A DNA stretch of 64,000 nt from an uncultured Bacteroidota bacterium (GCA_937924855.1 CALEYQ010000071.1:52530-116529); one strand, 5' to 3'; positions 42,959 through 52,685 are shown, counted from the first letter of the stretch. Translations and numbers: made by a program. Notes: generated from the letters alone by a model not told the origin.

Positions 42959-44128
42959 ATGAAGTTTCTATCCGCGGATTTTATTTTATCGCCCGAAGGC
43001 AAGCTTGTTCCAAACGCAATGGTGGTTTTAAATCCGAGGGCATATGTGGTTGATTTTTTGCAACCCGATTCTGAAAGCTTACCCGATCCGCAAAATGTCC
43101 AACACCACAAGGGTGTTATCATTCCCGGATTGGTAAATGCGCATTGTCATCTGGAGCTTTCCTTTCTTAAAGGAAAAATTCCTGTTGGAACCGGAATGTC
43201 AGGATTCATTAAAAGTCTGGTTAAGGAAAGAAATGCCACCGAAAAAGTCCGGATGGAGGCACTGGAGCAGGGCGACCGGGAAATGGAGGAAAACGGCATT
43301 GTTGCCGTAGGTGATATTTGCAACACTTCCGACACGAGAGCCGTAAAGCTCCGGGGCAAAATCAGGTACCGGAATTTTGTGGAAGTCTTCGATCTAAAGC
43401 CCGATCGGGCTGCTGAGAGTTTTGAAGCAGGACTGAAAATCAGTAATGCTTTTTCTCCTCTTGAAACAAGTCTGGTTCCTCACGCTCCCTATACCGTGTC
43501 GCCTGCGTTGTTACAATTGTTGGTAAAAACCTGGCGGGAGAATGATGTTCTCTCGATTCATTTTATGGAAAGCTTAGGCGAACGCGATTGGTTTTTGTCC
43601 AATACGGGTGATTTAAAAGAATCTTTTTTGAAAATGGATCTCACCCCGGAGTGGATGGGAGAAAATCAGGATGCATGGTTTAAAAATCTGAACCGTGCTT
43701 TTGGCAAAAGGAAATCTATTCTTGTTCACGGAACCTATCTCGACAAGGTTTGGCTGGAAAGAATCAGATTAAGCGAAATGATTTTGTGTACTTGTCCTTC
43801 CGCGAATCTTTACATTGAAAATACCTTACCCGACTACCGGGAGTGGATTAATTCCGGGCCTGAAGTATGTATTGGAACCGATAGTCTGGCTTCGAATCAT
43901 GCCTTATCGGTATTGCGCGAGGTGGGGGTTATTTTTAAGCATTTTCCTGACCTTAATCCCGGCCTGGTTTTAAACTGGGCTACCCTGAACGGGGCGCGTG
44001 CCCTGGGTTTTGATGACGAATTGGGCTCTTTTGAAAGAGGAAAATCTCCCGGTGTTTTTCTGATTCCGGAATGGGATGGCACTACCGCTTCCTTTTCAGG
44101 TTCTGTTAAACCGCTTTCCCTTATTTAA
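42959..44128 (+). CDS. Amidohydrolase, MtaD/SsnA-like deaminase
   Basis: A 389-residue cytosolic metal-dependent hydrolase. The metal ligands are in place: H62 and H64 in GLVNAHCHLELS; a histidine in SIHFMES, with a glutamate three residues on; and VHGTYL and D307 in IGTDSLASN. This combination, with HFxE, is typical of the deaminases that act on aminated purine rings or on guanine, S-adenosylhomocysteine or aminodeoxyfutalosine. In Bacteroidota with the futalosine route to menaquinone, a member of this family deaminates aminodeoxyfutalosine, but this assignment is only a possibility here. It follows hflX by five bases and ends two bases before the ispD stop on the other strand. Confidence 0.82.
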   Translation: MKFLSADFILSPEGKLVPNAMVVLNPRAYVVDFLQPDSESLPDPQNVQHHKGVIIPGLVNAHCHLELSFLKGKIPVGTGMSGFIKSLVKERNATEKVRMEALEQGDREMEENGIVAVGDICNTSDTRAVKLRGKIRYRNFVEVFDLKPDRAAESFEAGLKISNAFSPLETSLVPHAPYTVSPALLQLLVKTWRENDVLSIHFMESLGERDWFLSNTGDLKESFLKMDLTPEWMGENQDAWFKNLNRAFGKRKSILVHGTYLDKVWLERIRLSEMILCTCPSANLYIENTLPDYREWINSGPEVCIGTDSLASNHALSVLREVGVIFKHFPDLNPGLVLNWATLNGARALGFDDELGSFERGKSPGVFLIPEWDGTTASFSGSVKPLSLI

Positions 44129-44129
44129 T

Positions 44130-44831
44130 TTATTTTTCCCTTACCGGTGGCTTGTAAACAAGCAGGGCTTCCGCAATCGCAAGGTCTAAGGGCGTGGTAA
44201 TTTTTATATTATCAGGGGTGCCGTCAATCAGATGAATTTTTTCCCCGGTGCTTTCCACCAGGGTGGCATCGTCGGTAAATTGATTTTTAAATTCTTTGGT
44301 ATAGGCTTTTTTCAGGATTTGTGTTGTAAAACACTGAGGCGTTTGCACGCTGCAAAAGCGGGAGCGATCAACGGCAAGACTCTTGGTGGAATCGATTTGA
44401 CGAATTGAGTCGTTCAGCGGAATGGCAGGAACTGCATTCCCGTACATTTCGGCAGCTTTGAAGGCCGTAACAATGGTTTTGGGATTAACCAGGGGTCTTA
44501 CCGCATCATGAATGCCAACAATTCCTTCTCCTTTAATGTGGAACAATCCGTTTTTTACCGAATGAAACCGGGTCTCTCCTCCCTCGGCAAGTTTATGGGG
44601 CGTGGTAAAATTATGTTCAGAACATAATTGCTTCCAGTATTCGTGTTGCTCTTTTTGAAGCACGAGAATAATTTCCGGATTAAGACCAGAGCTGGCAAAT
44701 TTGTCGATGGAATGCATTACAATGGGTTTCCCGTTCAGTTTTAAAAACTGTTTGGGCGTGGCAGTCTGCATCCTGTTTCCGGCACCACCGGCAACAATAA
44801 TTACATAACGGTTTGGGGGAATGGCGGTCAT
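44130..44831 (-). CDS. ispD: 2-C-methyl-D-erythritol 4-phosphate cytidylyltransferase
   Basis: A 233-residue enzyme of the non-mevalonate isoprenoid pathway, forming CDP-methylerythritol from MEP and CTP. It opens YVIIVAGGAGNRMQTATPKQFL, the CTP-binding glycine-rich loop with the catalytic Arg and Lys. IHDAVRPLVNP matches the HDAARP signature with one change (A to V). NIKITTPLDLAIAEALL is the typical C-terminal motif. It lies on the minus strand immediately downstream of the queA terminator and is convergent with the amidohydrolase gene. No ispF is seen. Confidence 0.95.
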   Translation of the reverse strand: MTAIPPNRYVIIVAGGAGNRMQTATPKQFLKLNGKPIVMHSIDKFASSGLNPEIILVLQKEQHEYWKQLCSEHNFTTPHKLAEGGETRFHSVKNGLFHIKGEGIVGIHDAVRPLVNPKTIVTAFKAAEMYGNAVPAIPLNDSIRQIDSTKSLAVDRSRFCSVQTPQCFTTQILKKAYTKEFKNQFTDDATLVESTGEKIHLIDGTPDNIKITTPLDLAIAEALLVYKPPVREK

Positions 44832-44893
44832 GTCCGGGTGAAATTAATTCAAAAAATTTTACACAGGACAAGTTTTAAGCGCTGTTAAATAAA

Positions 44894-44927
44894 AAACCCC
44901 TTTTCAGGGTATTCCGAAAAGGGGTTT
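44894..44927 (-). terminator. Rho-independent terminator for queA
   Basis: A twelve-base stem (AAACCCCTTTTC at 44894-44905 with GAAAAGGGGTTT at 44916-44927) with a ten-base loop. On the minus strand it is followed by TTTTTTATTT, and it lies 18 bases after the queA stop. Confidence 0.85.
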
Positions 44928-44944
44928 GAAGCTCAGGCAAATGC

Positions 44945-45994
44945 TTAAATAATCAGCATGGCATCACCGTAGGTATAAAACCGGTATTTTTCCTTTATGG
45001 CTTCTTTGTAGGCTTTCATGATCAGGTCAAAGCCTCCAAAGGCACATACCTGCATAAGCAGCGTGCTTTCAGGAATGTGAAAATTGGTAACCATACAGTT
45101 GGCAATGCTGAAATCGTAGGGAGGGAAAATGAACTTATTGGTCCATCCTTTAAAGGGCTTTAAATGTCCTTCGGTGGACACAGAGGTTTCAACGGCACGC
45201 ATAACCGTGGTTCCTACCGCACAAATCTTCTTTTTCCCGTCAATTCCGGCATTTACCATATCCACGGTTTTTTGCGGGATTTCTACTTCCTCGGAATCCA
45301 TTTTGTGCTTGGTAAGGTCCTCAACTTCTACCGGACGGAAAGTGCCGAGACCCACATGGAGGGTTACTTCGGGGAACTTTACGCCTTTGATTTCAAGCTT
45401 CTTCAACAGTTGTTTGCTGAAATGAAGTCCGGCCGTGGGCGCAGCAACAGCGCCTTCAACTTTTGCATATACCGTTTGGTAGCGCTCCTGATCCATGGGC
45501 TCAGGCTTCCGCTTGATGTATTTAGGCAAAGGGGTTTGTCCCAGAGTTTCAATGGTTTTTTTGAATTCTTCATAAGGCCCATCGAACAAAAACCGCAAGG
45601 TCCGTCCCCGGCTGGTAGTATTGTCAATTACCTCGGCCACCAACATATCATCATCGCCGAAATAAAGTTTGTTTCCGATTCTGATTTTCCGGGCCGGATC
45701 AACCAGTACATCCCAAAGGCGGCTTTCCCGGTTCAGTTCACGCAGCAGAAACACCTCTATTTTGGCTCCGGTCTTCTCTTTGTTTCCATAAAGTCTGGCC
45801 GGAAAAACCTTGGTGTTGTTTAAAATCATTACATCGCCATCGCCAAAATAGTTGAGGATGTCGCGGAATTTCTTGTGTTCGAATTTACCGGTGCTGCGGT
45901 TAACAACCATTAATCGCGATTCATCCCTGTTTTTGGCAGGATACTCAGCCAAAAGATCCTTTGGCAGGTTAAACTTAAATTGTGAGAGTTTCAT
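44945..45994 (-). CDS. queA: S-adenosylmethionine:tRNA ribosyltransferase-isomerase
   Basis: A 349-residue QueA enzyme, transferring the ribosyl part of AdoMet to preQ1 in tRNA position 34 to form epoxyqueuosine. Family motifs are present: FKFNLPKDLLAEYPAKNRDESRLMVV at the N-terminus, GDVMILNNTKVFPARL, VAAPTAGLHFSKQLL, VTLHVGLGTFRPVEVEDL and MVTNFHIPESTLLMQVCAFGG near the end. It is a single gene with its own promoter-like box and terminator. Confidence 0.97.
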   Translation of the reverse strand: MKLSQFKFNLPKDLLAEYPAKNRDESRLMVVNRSTGKFEHKKFRDILNYFGDGDVMILNNTKVFPARLYGNKEKTGAKIEVFLLRELNRESRLWDVLVDPARKIRIGNKLYFGDDDMLVAEVIDNTTSRGRTLRFLFDGPYEEFKKTIETLGQTPLPKYIKRKPEPMDQERYQTVYAKVEGAVAAPTAGLHFSKQLLKKLEIKGVKFPEVTLHVGLGTFRPVEVEDLTKHKMDSEEVEIPQKTVDMVNAGIDGKKKICAVGTTVMRAVETSVSTEGHLKPFKGWTNKFIFPPYDFSIANCMVTNFHIPESTLLMQVCAFGGFDLIMKAYKEAIKEKYRFYTYGDAMLII

Positions 45995-46080
45995 AAGGTG
46001 GTTTTATTTCCCCTTAATTCAGGGCTGAAAAGGAAGTTCTTCAGGCCACATAAATCTTACGGGATTTATTTTTAAGGCGG

Positions 46081-46088
46081 CGAAGGTA
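46081..46088 (-). promoter_or_regulatory. Candidate -7 box for queA
   Basis: TACCTTCG is one base off TAnnTTTG on the minus strand, 86 bases before the queA ATG. It lies in the 135-base gap after the SpoIIE gene's stop. Confidence 0.35.
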
Positions 46089-46129
46089 ATACAAGGAATG
46101 GGGGTATGTCAAGTAAAAACCGCTAAAAA

Positions 46130-48199
46130 TTAGGCTTGTATCCCGAAAAGACAAATGTCATCAACCTGCTCCAGACTCCCTTTCCAGTCTGTAAGGGCCT
46201 GCTGCAGACTTGCTTCCTGTTCTTTTAGGCTCAGATTCCGGGTATCATAAAGGAGTTTCAGGAGGTTCTTTGTCTTGAATTTCTTTCCTTCCGGTCCCCC
46301 GAACTGGTCGGGAAAGCCATCGCTGAACATATATACACGGTCGCCCTTTTTCTGTTTTTTTTTAAGCTGATTGATTTCCTGTACCGTACGAGCCTGGGAA
46401 GGTGGCTTAAAGAACTTTTCTTTCTCCCCGGAGATATGATACAGCGGGCGACCCTCAAGTGAAAATGTAAGCAGGGTGCCTGTTTTATTGATACACCCCA
46501 GGGCAAGATCAATTCCATCCTGAATGGAGCCGGACGGATTATTGCGGTTGAGGGAGTTTTTTAAATGCTGTCTGACCAAGGCTAAAATTTTTCCGGGACC
46601 CGATCCCGGGTTTGCGGCAAGGATTTCATTGAGATAGGAAATGCCCAGCATACTCATCATGGCTCCGGGAACTCCATGTCCGGTACAATCGCCCACCGCA
46701 AACCAGGTTAAATCTCCCCGTCCTGCGAGCCATAGGAAATCACCGGAAATAATATCTTTCGGAGCATAAATCAGTAAGTGGGAGGGAAGTAAGGTGTGGA
46801 GCTCCTCCGGGGAGGGTAATAATGCCTCCTGAATTCTCCGGGCGTAATTAATGGAGTCGGAAATTTCTTTTTGCTTTTCCTCTAACAGATTTTTCTGCCC
46901 GGCAATTATGCGGTTGTCGCGTATTTTTTGCTGATTGCTGCGACTTAAGCGGAAAATAAAAAATCCGGAAAGAAGAATTATTACCCCAAGCGCTGAAAAC
47001 AACACAAGATTCCGGATGTCTTTTTCCTTTTGAATAGACTCTTCCTGAAGCCTTTTAATTTCTCTTAGTTTTTCCTGTTCAGCGTTTCTCAGGCTGTCCT
47101 CAAGCATTTTTTGGTCAAACTCGTACTTCAATCCTATTTTCAATGCCTCTTCTCTTTTTTCTCTGCTGAAAAGGCTATCGGTTAGGCGGTAAAAAGTTTC
47201 CTGCATTCGAAAAGCTTCGGCATATCTGCCGGTTTTAAAAAGTAGTTCTTTCAGCTCCTGGGTAATCCGGCGTTCCAGTTCAACGGCTTTCATTTCCTTT
47301 GCCCGGGAAAGACAATTTTGAAGGGTTACTTCTGCTTCCGGATATCTACCCATCTTCAAAAGGGCTTTTCCGATATTAATTTTTGATTCAACAAGGGCAC
47401 TTTCAGGTGCTCCGGCCAATGTCCGGTATGCCAGACCCAGATTAAAATACTCCAAAGCCCGTGCATACAAACCCTGGTCGAGCCGTAAGCTTCCCAAATT
47501 ATTATAACACTGGCCCAAACCCAGCGAATCGCCCAGGTCGCTGCGAATCCTCAGACTTTCCTTAAAACACCTGGCCGCCTCAGCAGTATCCTTTGTAAAA
47601 ATGTGAACGAGGCCGAGGTTGTTATAACTTACAGCCAGGTTTTTCAAAGAACCGGACTCTTCCCAGTATTTCATGGATGATAAATACCTTTTTTTTGCCT
47701 GTTCAGGCTGACGAAATCCGGAATGAATGTTTCCCAGAATATTCTCCGTTCGGGCTAGATGTTCTTGTTCACCGCTAGCATTAAATTTTAAAGCAGCCTT
47801 CTCAAGATTTTTTACAGCCTCCACGATTTGGCCCATGCGGTACTGTCCGTAACCCAAAGCAAAATAAGCTTTGCCGGCAATTTTCTCATCTCCGGTTCCC
47901 ATAGCGCCCTGAAGGTATTTTCCAAGCACAGAAAAGGCTTTTAGGGCAGAGTCGACTTCAAAATAATAGTCCGACCAGGCCTCATAATATTCAGGCGTGG
48001 AATTGAAGGTATGGCCCGGACTTAAAGGAGAAGGATATTTATCCAGCGTTTTTCTGGCGCCCTCAAAATTCTTGTCGGATAAATATTCTTTTACCTCATC
48101 CCTAAGTGTCTTGTTTGTTTTTTCGGGCGAATGAGCAACCAGGAAAATGGGCCATAAGCCCATCCACAAAAGAAGAGAGATGCGAAAGAAAAAATTCAT
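46130..48199 (-). CDS. TPR / SpoIIE-type serine phosphatase membrane protein
   Basis: A 689-residue signalling protein. It has a signal peptide (1-22); about six tetratricopeptide repeats (70-330, for example AVSYNNLGLVHIFTKDTAEAARCFKESL); a coiled-coil segment; one membrane helix near 395-415 (LVLFSALGVIILLSGFFIF); a second coiled coil; and a SpoIIE/PP2C domain (about 480-689). The phosphatase retains the metal-binding pattern SGDFLWL, AVGDCTGHGVPGAMMSMLG and YMFSDGFPDQFGG. The TPR region is therefore extracytoplasmic and the phosphatase cytosolic. Such proteins often control partner-switching anti-sigma pathways. The ATG starts one base after the stop of the upstream T9SS gene, so the genes are co-translated. 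Confidence 0.9.
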   Translation of the reverse strand: MNFFFRISLLLWMGLWPIFLVAHSPEKTNKTLRDEVKEYLSDKNFEGARKTLDKYPSPLSPGHTFNSTPEYYEAWSDYYFEVDSALKAFSVLGKYLQGAMGTGDEKIAGKAYFALGYGQYRMGQIVEAVKNLEKAALKFNASGEQEHLARTENILGNIHSGFRQPEQAKKRYLSSMKYWEESGSLKNLAVSYNNLGLVHIFTKDTAEAARCFKESLRIRSDLGDSLGLGQCYNNLGSLRLDQGLYARALEYFNLGLAYRTLAGAPESALVESKINIGKALLKMGRYPEAEVTLQNCLSRAKEMKAVELERRITQELKELLFKTGRYAEAFRMQETFYRLTDSLFSREKREEALKIGLKYEFDQKMLEDSLRNAEQEKLREIKRLQEESIQKEKDIRNLVLFSALGVIILLSGFFIFRLSRSNQQKIRDNRIIAGQKNLLEEKQKEISDSINYARRIQEALLPSPEELHTLLPSHLLIYAPKDIISGDFLWLAGRGDLTWFAVGDCTGHGVPGAMMSMLGISYLNEILAANPGSGPGKILALVRQHLKNSLNRNNPSGSIQDGIDLALGCINKTGTLLTFSLEGRPLYHISGEKEKFFKPPSQARTVQEINQLKKKQKKGDRVYMFSDGFPDQFGGPEGKKFKTKNLLKLLYDTRNLSLKEQEASLQQALTDWKGSLEQVDDICLFGIQA

Positions 48200-48200
48200 T

Positions 48201-50684
48201 TTACCTGGAAACCTTGACGAACTTCCCGGAGTAAATTATTTCTTCCCGGTCGCGGATTTCAACCAGATAAACCCCTTCAGTCATATTTTCAATCCTGGCT
48301 CTTTCCCCGGTTGTTTTCAATACTACCTGACCTGAAAGGTTGTAAAATGACCAGGAAAGTGCATCTGATTTTTTTTCATAATTCAGGTCGAGAAAACTAT
48401 GGGCAGGCACAGGAAATATTTTGATTTCTGTAAGTGTTTTTTCCGGAGTTTGGAATCCAAGGGCAACATTCAAATCTATTTTATACTGTCCTCTGCCATA
48501 AGTGGCCGCAATAAGGGTGCGGCTCGGATGATGAAGAACCAGGTCGTTTACGGCCACAATGGGTAAACCGGTTCCCAGAGGCTGCCAGCTTCCACCCAGA
48601 TTGGTTGAAAAATAAACGCCAAAATCGGTAGCAACATATAAGGTATTGTTGTTGGCGGGATCAATGATGATGTCGTTACAAGGGCCCTGGGGCAAATTAC
48701 TGCTGATGTCGGTCCATGTTGTGCCGAAATTGTTGGTCATGAGTACATGCGGGACATAATCATTCCAACGGAATCCGGACAGGGTTACAAAGGCTCTGGC
48801 ATTAACCACAGGATCGGCTGCCACACGGGTAACCCATCGCTGTGGCAATCCGGTGGAAACCAATGACCAGGTATTGCCAGAGTTTTGAGTAACCTGCACC
48901 CGGCCATTATCACAACCTGCCCAGATAATATTCGAGTCAGCACGGGAACAACTTAATGAGGTCAGGGTATGAAAAACCAGATTTCCGGATTGACTCGAAC
49001 CCGTCAGATCCAAAGAGATAGGAGTCCAGGTATATCCCCGGTCAAATGATTTGTAAACTCTTTGTCCACCGTAAAATACCGAGCGGGTATTCTGGTAGTT
49101 ATAAACCAGCGGAGTGTTCCAGTTTTTCCTTTCAGAACCGCTGATACCACTCATTCCGGTACTCAGGTTCCCATATTGGTATTCATAAATCTGGTAGGTT
49201 GGATTGTTGGGATCCACAAGCACATAAAATCCATCTCCGCCGAACAGATTTTGCCAGTCGTTCAAACCACCGGTTGGGGTGTAATTGGTCCCGTTATCCT
49301 GTGTCCCTCCGTAAATATTACTGGGGTTTTGGTAATCAACTTCGCAGGTGTAAAACTGGGTAATGGGAATGTTTTGAGTGAGGGTCCAGGTAGAACCTCC
49401 ATTGGTTGATTTGTAAAATCCGCCATCGTTGCCGGCTAATACAAAATTTGAATTCCCGGGTTGAACGTATACGCTGTGTTGATCAACATGCATCCAGCTT
49501 CCCACATCGGTCCAGCTTCCTCCGCCGTCGGTGGTTTTCCACAGGCTTAGGTCTGTTACAAAAACAGTATTCGAATTATTCGGATCTACTTTAACTTTTC
49601 CAAACCAATAAAAATACCCGGAGGTAAAGGTATTTTGAAGCGTGGTGTTTCCGCTAACCGGAGCCCAGGAAGTTCCTCCGTTGGTTGATTTGTACATTCC
49701 GTAAAAAGCCCCGTATTGCTGGGCGTAAACTGCATATAATACGTTGGGGTTTGATGCGCTGATGTCAATGCCAATCCGGCCAATATTGGATTGATTAGCA
49801 GGCAATCCATTGGTAAGCATGGTCCAGGTTGTCCCGCCGTCGGTAGATTTATAAATGTTGGAACCGGGTCCTCCGTAATTGTAATAGTAATACCTCCTTA
49901 CCCGGGTCCATGAGCTTGCATAAACGGTGTTCGGATTAGATGGGTCTATAACCACATCTGATATTCCGGTGGAGTCGTTGATGTACAAAATCTGATTCCA
50001 GTTTAATCCACCGTCGGTGGTTTTGTAAAGGCCGCGATTATTTCCATTGGCAAATAACTCGCCCATGGTTCCTGCATAAACAATATCGGGATTGGTGGGA
50101 TGAATGGCAATTCGTGTGGTGGTTTTCGTGTTTTGAAGACCCACCGAAATCCAGGTGTTCCCACCATCAATGGATTTAAAAATGCCTTGTCCATCGTAGG
50201 TTACGCTGCCCCTGCCGTTATTGGGTTCTCCGGTTCCGGCGTAAACTATGTTGTTGTTTGAGGGAGCAATGGCAAGGTCGCCAATGGAGAGGGCCGGACT
50301 TTGATCAAAAACCGGGTTCCAGTTATTTCCTCCATCGGTTGATTTAAAGATTCCTCCGCTGGCCGCTCCCACCAGAATGGTATTCGGGTTTGAAGGCATG
50401 GCTTCTACATCGGTAATCCTTCCTCCAATATTGAGTGGTCCTGCAAAGATCCAGTTTCCGGGACTTGCCATCCTTGCGTCTTCTCTCGCATAAAGAGCTT
50501 CCCGCAGGGCAAGATCGTAGGACTCACCTTTTACATACCCGAAAGGGTAGGCCCTTTGTTCAAAAAACCAATCCGAAGGAAGGGCAGGAATTATTTTTTT
50601 GTTTTTTTCCTGTGCCTCCGGAACAAAAAAAGGCGTTAGAAATACCGGAATAATAATCAGAAAGGGAATGAATCGGGAAATCAT
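48201..50684 (-). CDS. T9SS type A cargo with VPS10/sialidase-like propeller
   Basis: An 827-residue secreted protein: a signal peptide; a large beta-propeller region (about 60-740) with many repeats of the type GGIFKSTDGGNNWNPV, LYKTTDGGLNWNQI and IYKSTDGGTTWTML, the Asp-box pattern of sortilin (VPS10) and sialidase propellers; and a short T9SS type A tail (about 755-827, with IKIFPVPAHSFLDLNY). The DxGxTW boxes are structural and do not imply hydrolysis. The gene is in an operon with the TMTC-like protein upstream (42-base gap) and the SpoIIE phosphatase downstream (one-base gap). Confidence 0.87.
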   Translation of the reverse strand: MISRFIPFLIIIPVFLTPFFVPEAQEKNKKIIPALPSDWFFEQRAYPFGYVKGESYDLALREALYAREDARMASPGNWIFAGPLNIGGRITDVEAMPSNPNTILVGAASGGIFKSTDGGNNWNPVFDQSPALSIGDLAIAPSNNNIVYAGTGEPNNGRGSVTYDGQGIFKSIDGGNTWISVGLQNTKTTTRIAIHPTNPDIVYAGTMGELFANGNNRGLYKTTDGGLNWNQILYINDSTGISDVVIDPSNPNTVYASSWTRVRRYYYYNYGGPGSNIYKSTDGGTTWTMLTNGLPANQSNIGRIGIDISASNPNVLYAVYAQQYGAFYGMYKSTNGGTSWAPVSGNTTLQNTFTSGYFYWFGKVKVDPNNSNTVFVTDLSLWKTTDGGGSWTDVGSWMHVDQHSVYVQPGNSNFVLAGNDGGFYKSTNGGSTWTLTQNIPITQFYTCEVDYQNPSNIYGGTQDNGTNYTPTGGLNDWQNLFGGDGFYVLVDPNNPTYQIYEYQYGNLSTGMSGISGSERKNWNTPLVYNYQNTRSVFYGGQRVYKSFDRGYTWTPISLDLTGSSQSGNLVFHTLTSLSCSRADSNIIWAGCDNGRVQVTQNSGNTWSLVSTGLPQRWVTRVAADPVVNARAFVTLSGFRWNDYVPHVLMTNNFGTTWTDISSNLPQGPCNDIIIDPANNNTLYVATDFGVYFSTNLGGSWQPLGTGLPIVAVNDLVLHHPSRTLIAATYGRGQYKIDLNVALGFQTPEKTLTEIKIFPVPAHSFLDLNYEKKSDALSWSFYNLSGQVVLKTTGERARIENMTEGVYLVEIRDREEIIYSGKFVKVSR

Positions 50685-50726
50685 GGGTTTTTTCTTTGAT
50701 CAAATTTAAAAAAAAACCGCAGATGC

Positions 50727-52673
50727 TCAAGGCTGCACACCCAGGGCTTTGGCCTGATCAAAATAATATTGAGCTTTTTCGGGATTCCCGCTATTGGCGT
50801 ATAGTTTACCCAGATTCAGGTAGGAGTTGCCTTTTTTCGGATTCAGGTTAATGGCCCGCTCAAACTGTGAAATGGCTTCGGGAATTTTTCCCATCATGGC
50901 ATAGGCAATAGCCAGATTTTCGGTAGATCCAATATCACCGGGATTATATTTTACCGCCATCTCCAGGTATTTTACAGCTTGAGGAAGATCGTTTTTCAGC
51001 TGACCGTAAACGGTTCCCAACACAGCCATTGCATTAACGGCAATTTTATCCATTGTCATTTGCCCGGCATCTTTTTTATTAAGGTTGGGCGGGGCAAGCT
51101 CAATGGCTTTTTCCAATACATATATGGCAGAGTCTGCCATCTGCTGATCTTTGTAAATGAGGCCCAGATTGTACCAGGCCGTATGAAACTTCGGATAAAT
51201 GCTCAGGGCCCGGTAAAAATGTTTTTTTGACCTGTTCAAAATGTCAGACCGGTCGGGAATCGAAGGCTCGTTTAAAGTTTTACCAAGCAATGTATTGGCC
51301 AAATAATAGTGAACCTTGGCACTTTTCGAAGCATGATTTACGTCGGCGGAGAACAGGGTTTCGTTGTTTTTCCAATCCGCATTTCGTTGAATGATTTTAA
51401 ATCCTCCGGCCAGGAAGAGCAATCCGAAAAGCACAAGCGGTCCGGTTTTTTTTAGAACCGAAATCTCATCCCCCTCCCGAAACCGGAATAATATACCACC
51501 GGCTGATGCAAGGACAAGTGAAAAGCCCAGCGATGGAATGTATGCAAACCTTTCACCCAGGGGGGCACCAATGTTAAAAAACAGGTTCGAAACAAGACCC
51601 AGATTGATCAGGAAAAACAAAATTCCGAACGAGATATTCCTTCTAAGGGGATGTGGTGATTTGAACCATTTAAAACCCGGGAAAAGTAAAAGGAGCAGCA
51701 TGCCGAAACCCATAAGTGCAAAAGGGTCCGTCACACCTACCACGGGTGTTTGGGCATAACTATAATCGCTTGACAGGGGATGAGGAAAAAAAAGCAACTT
51801 TATATACTGAAGAAAAATATAGGCCAGCGTTCCTGCTTTTTCATTGAAACTCATGTCGAAAAAATGATTTTCCAGAAGGTCGGCGGTTGTTTTGTCGCCC
51901 GGAATACCCACCAGCGAGGTTCTGATCACAAGATAAATCAGGGCTACAATAAAAAACGGCAGGGTTTTTCTAAGTGATTTCTTCCAGGGAATTTCCCGAA
52001 GCATAACCAGCATTAGGGGGAAAATCAGGAGGAAAGTAATACCGTTTTCTTTAGACAACAGTGCAAGGCCGAAAAACAGCAAGGCGTTTAGCGGAAATCC
52101 TGTACTGTTCGAAGAAAGATGGCGGAAAAAATAATAGCCCGACAGCGACAAGAACAACAAAGACAGAATTTCGTCTCTCGATTTAATGTTGGCTACCACT
52201 TCGGTATGAACCGGATGAAAAATAAAAATCAAAACGGTAAGAAAAGGCAGCCAGACATGGTTTTTGAACACTTCATTCAGGAAGCGCCACAAAAACACCA
52301 TGGAAAATGCAAAAAGTATAACATTTAAGAAATGGGAAATTGCCGGCGATTCTCCGAAAAGTTGCCATTCCAGGGCATGGGTTATGAGGGGCAGGGGACG
52401 CCAACGGCCACCGCCAATGTCCAGACCCTGACCATAAATTCCTGAAAAAAGGTCCTGGGAAACCAGTTTTCCAATACCTTTAATTCCTTGCTTAGTGTAT
52501 TGATTATCAGTAATTATCACTGAATCATCAAGGGCATATTCATGAGAAATGGTATTGGCATAAAGCAGTATTGAAAGAGAAAATATCCAGGTCAGAATTG
52601 CCTGGCTCTGTCTCTGATTGCCGGTTCTTTTGGCTTTTTTTTTACCTCCGGCTTTTTCCCTTCCCTTTCCCAT
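50727..52673 (-). CDS. TMTC-like polytopic membrane protein with C-terminal TPRs
   Basis: A 648-residue protein. A lysine- and arginine-rich N-terminus precedes about ten hydrophobic segments (25-430). C-terminal tetratricopeptide repeats follow (about 460-640, ending AQYYFDQAKALG). The membrane part has DDSVIITDNQYTKQGI near the first helix and WRPLPLITHALEW, the marks of the TMTC/DUF1736 group of GT-C-like proteins, which in animals O-mannosylate cadherins. The DDS acidic pair after the first helix would be the GT-C catalytic position. A lipid-linked mannose or hexose transfer to secreted proteins is possible. It heads an operon with a T9SS surface protein, which could be its target; that is inference. 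Confidence 0.85.
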   Translation of the reverse strand: MGKGREKAGGKKKAKRTGNQRQSQAILTWIFSLSILLYANTISHEYALDDSVIITDNQYTKQGIKGIGKLVSQDLFSGIYGQGLDIGGGRWRPLPLITHALEWQLFGESPAISHFLNVILFAFSMVFLWRFLNEVFKNHVWLPFLTVLIFIFHPVHTEVVANIKSRDEILSLLFLSLSGYYFFRHLSSNSTGFPLNALLFFGLALLSKENGITFLLIFPLMLVMLREIPWKKSLRKTLPFFIVALIYLVIRTSLVGIPGDKTTADLLENHFFDMSFNEKAGTLAYIFLQYIKLLFFPHPLSSDYSYAQTPVVGVTDPFALMGFGMLLLLLFPGFKWFKSPHPLRRNISFGILFFLINLGLVSNLFFNIGAPLGERFAYIPSLGFSLVLASAGGILFRFREGDEISVLKKTGPLVLFGLLFLAGGFKIIQRNADWKNNETLFSADVNHASKSAKVHYYLANTLLGKTLNEPSIPDRSDILNRSKKHFYRALSIYPKFHTAWYNLGLIYKDQQMADSAIYVLEKAIELAPPNLNKKDAGQMTMDKIAVNAMAVLGTVYGQLKNDLPQAVKYLEMAVKYNPGDIGSTENLAIAYAMMGKIPEAISQFERAINLNPKKGNSYLNLGKLYANSGNPEKAQYYFDQAKALGVQP

Positions 52674-52677
52674 GAGG

Positions 52678-52685
52678 TAAAGGTA
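52678..52685 (-). promoter_or_regulatory. Candidate -7 box for the TMTC/T9SS/SpoIIE operon
   Basis: TACCTTTA fits TAnnTTTR on the minus strand. It ends four bases before the ATG at 52673, another leaderless-type arrangement. Confidence 0.55.
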
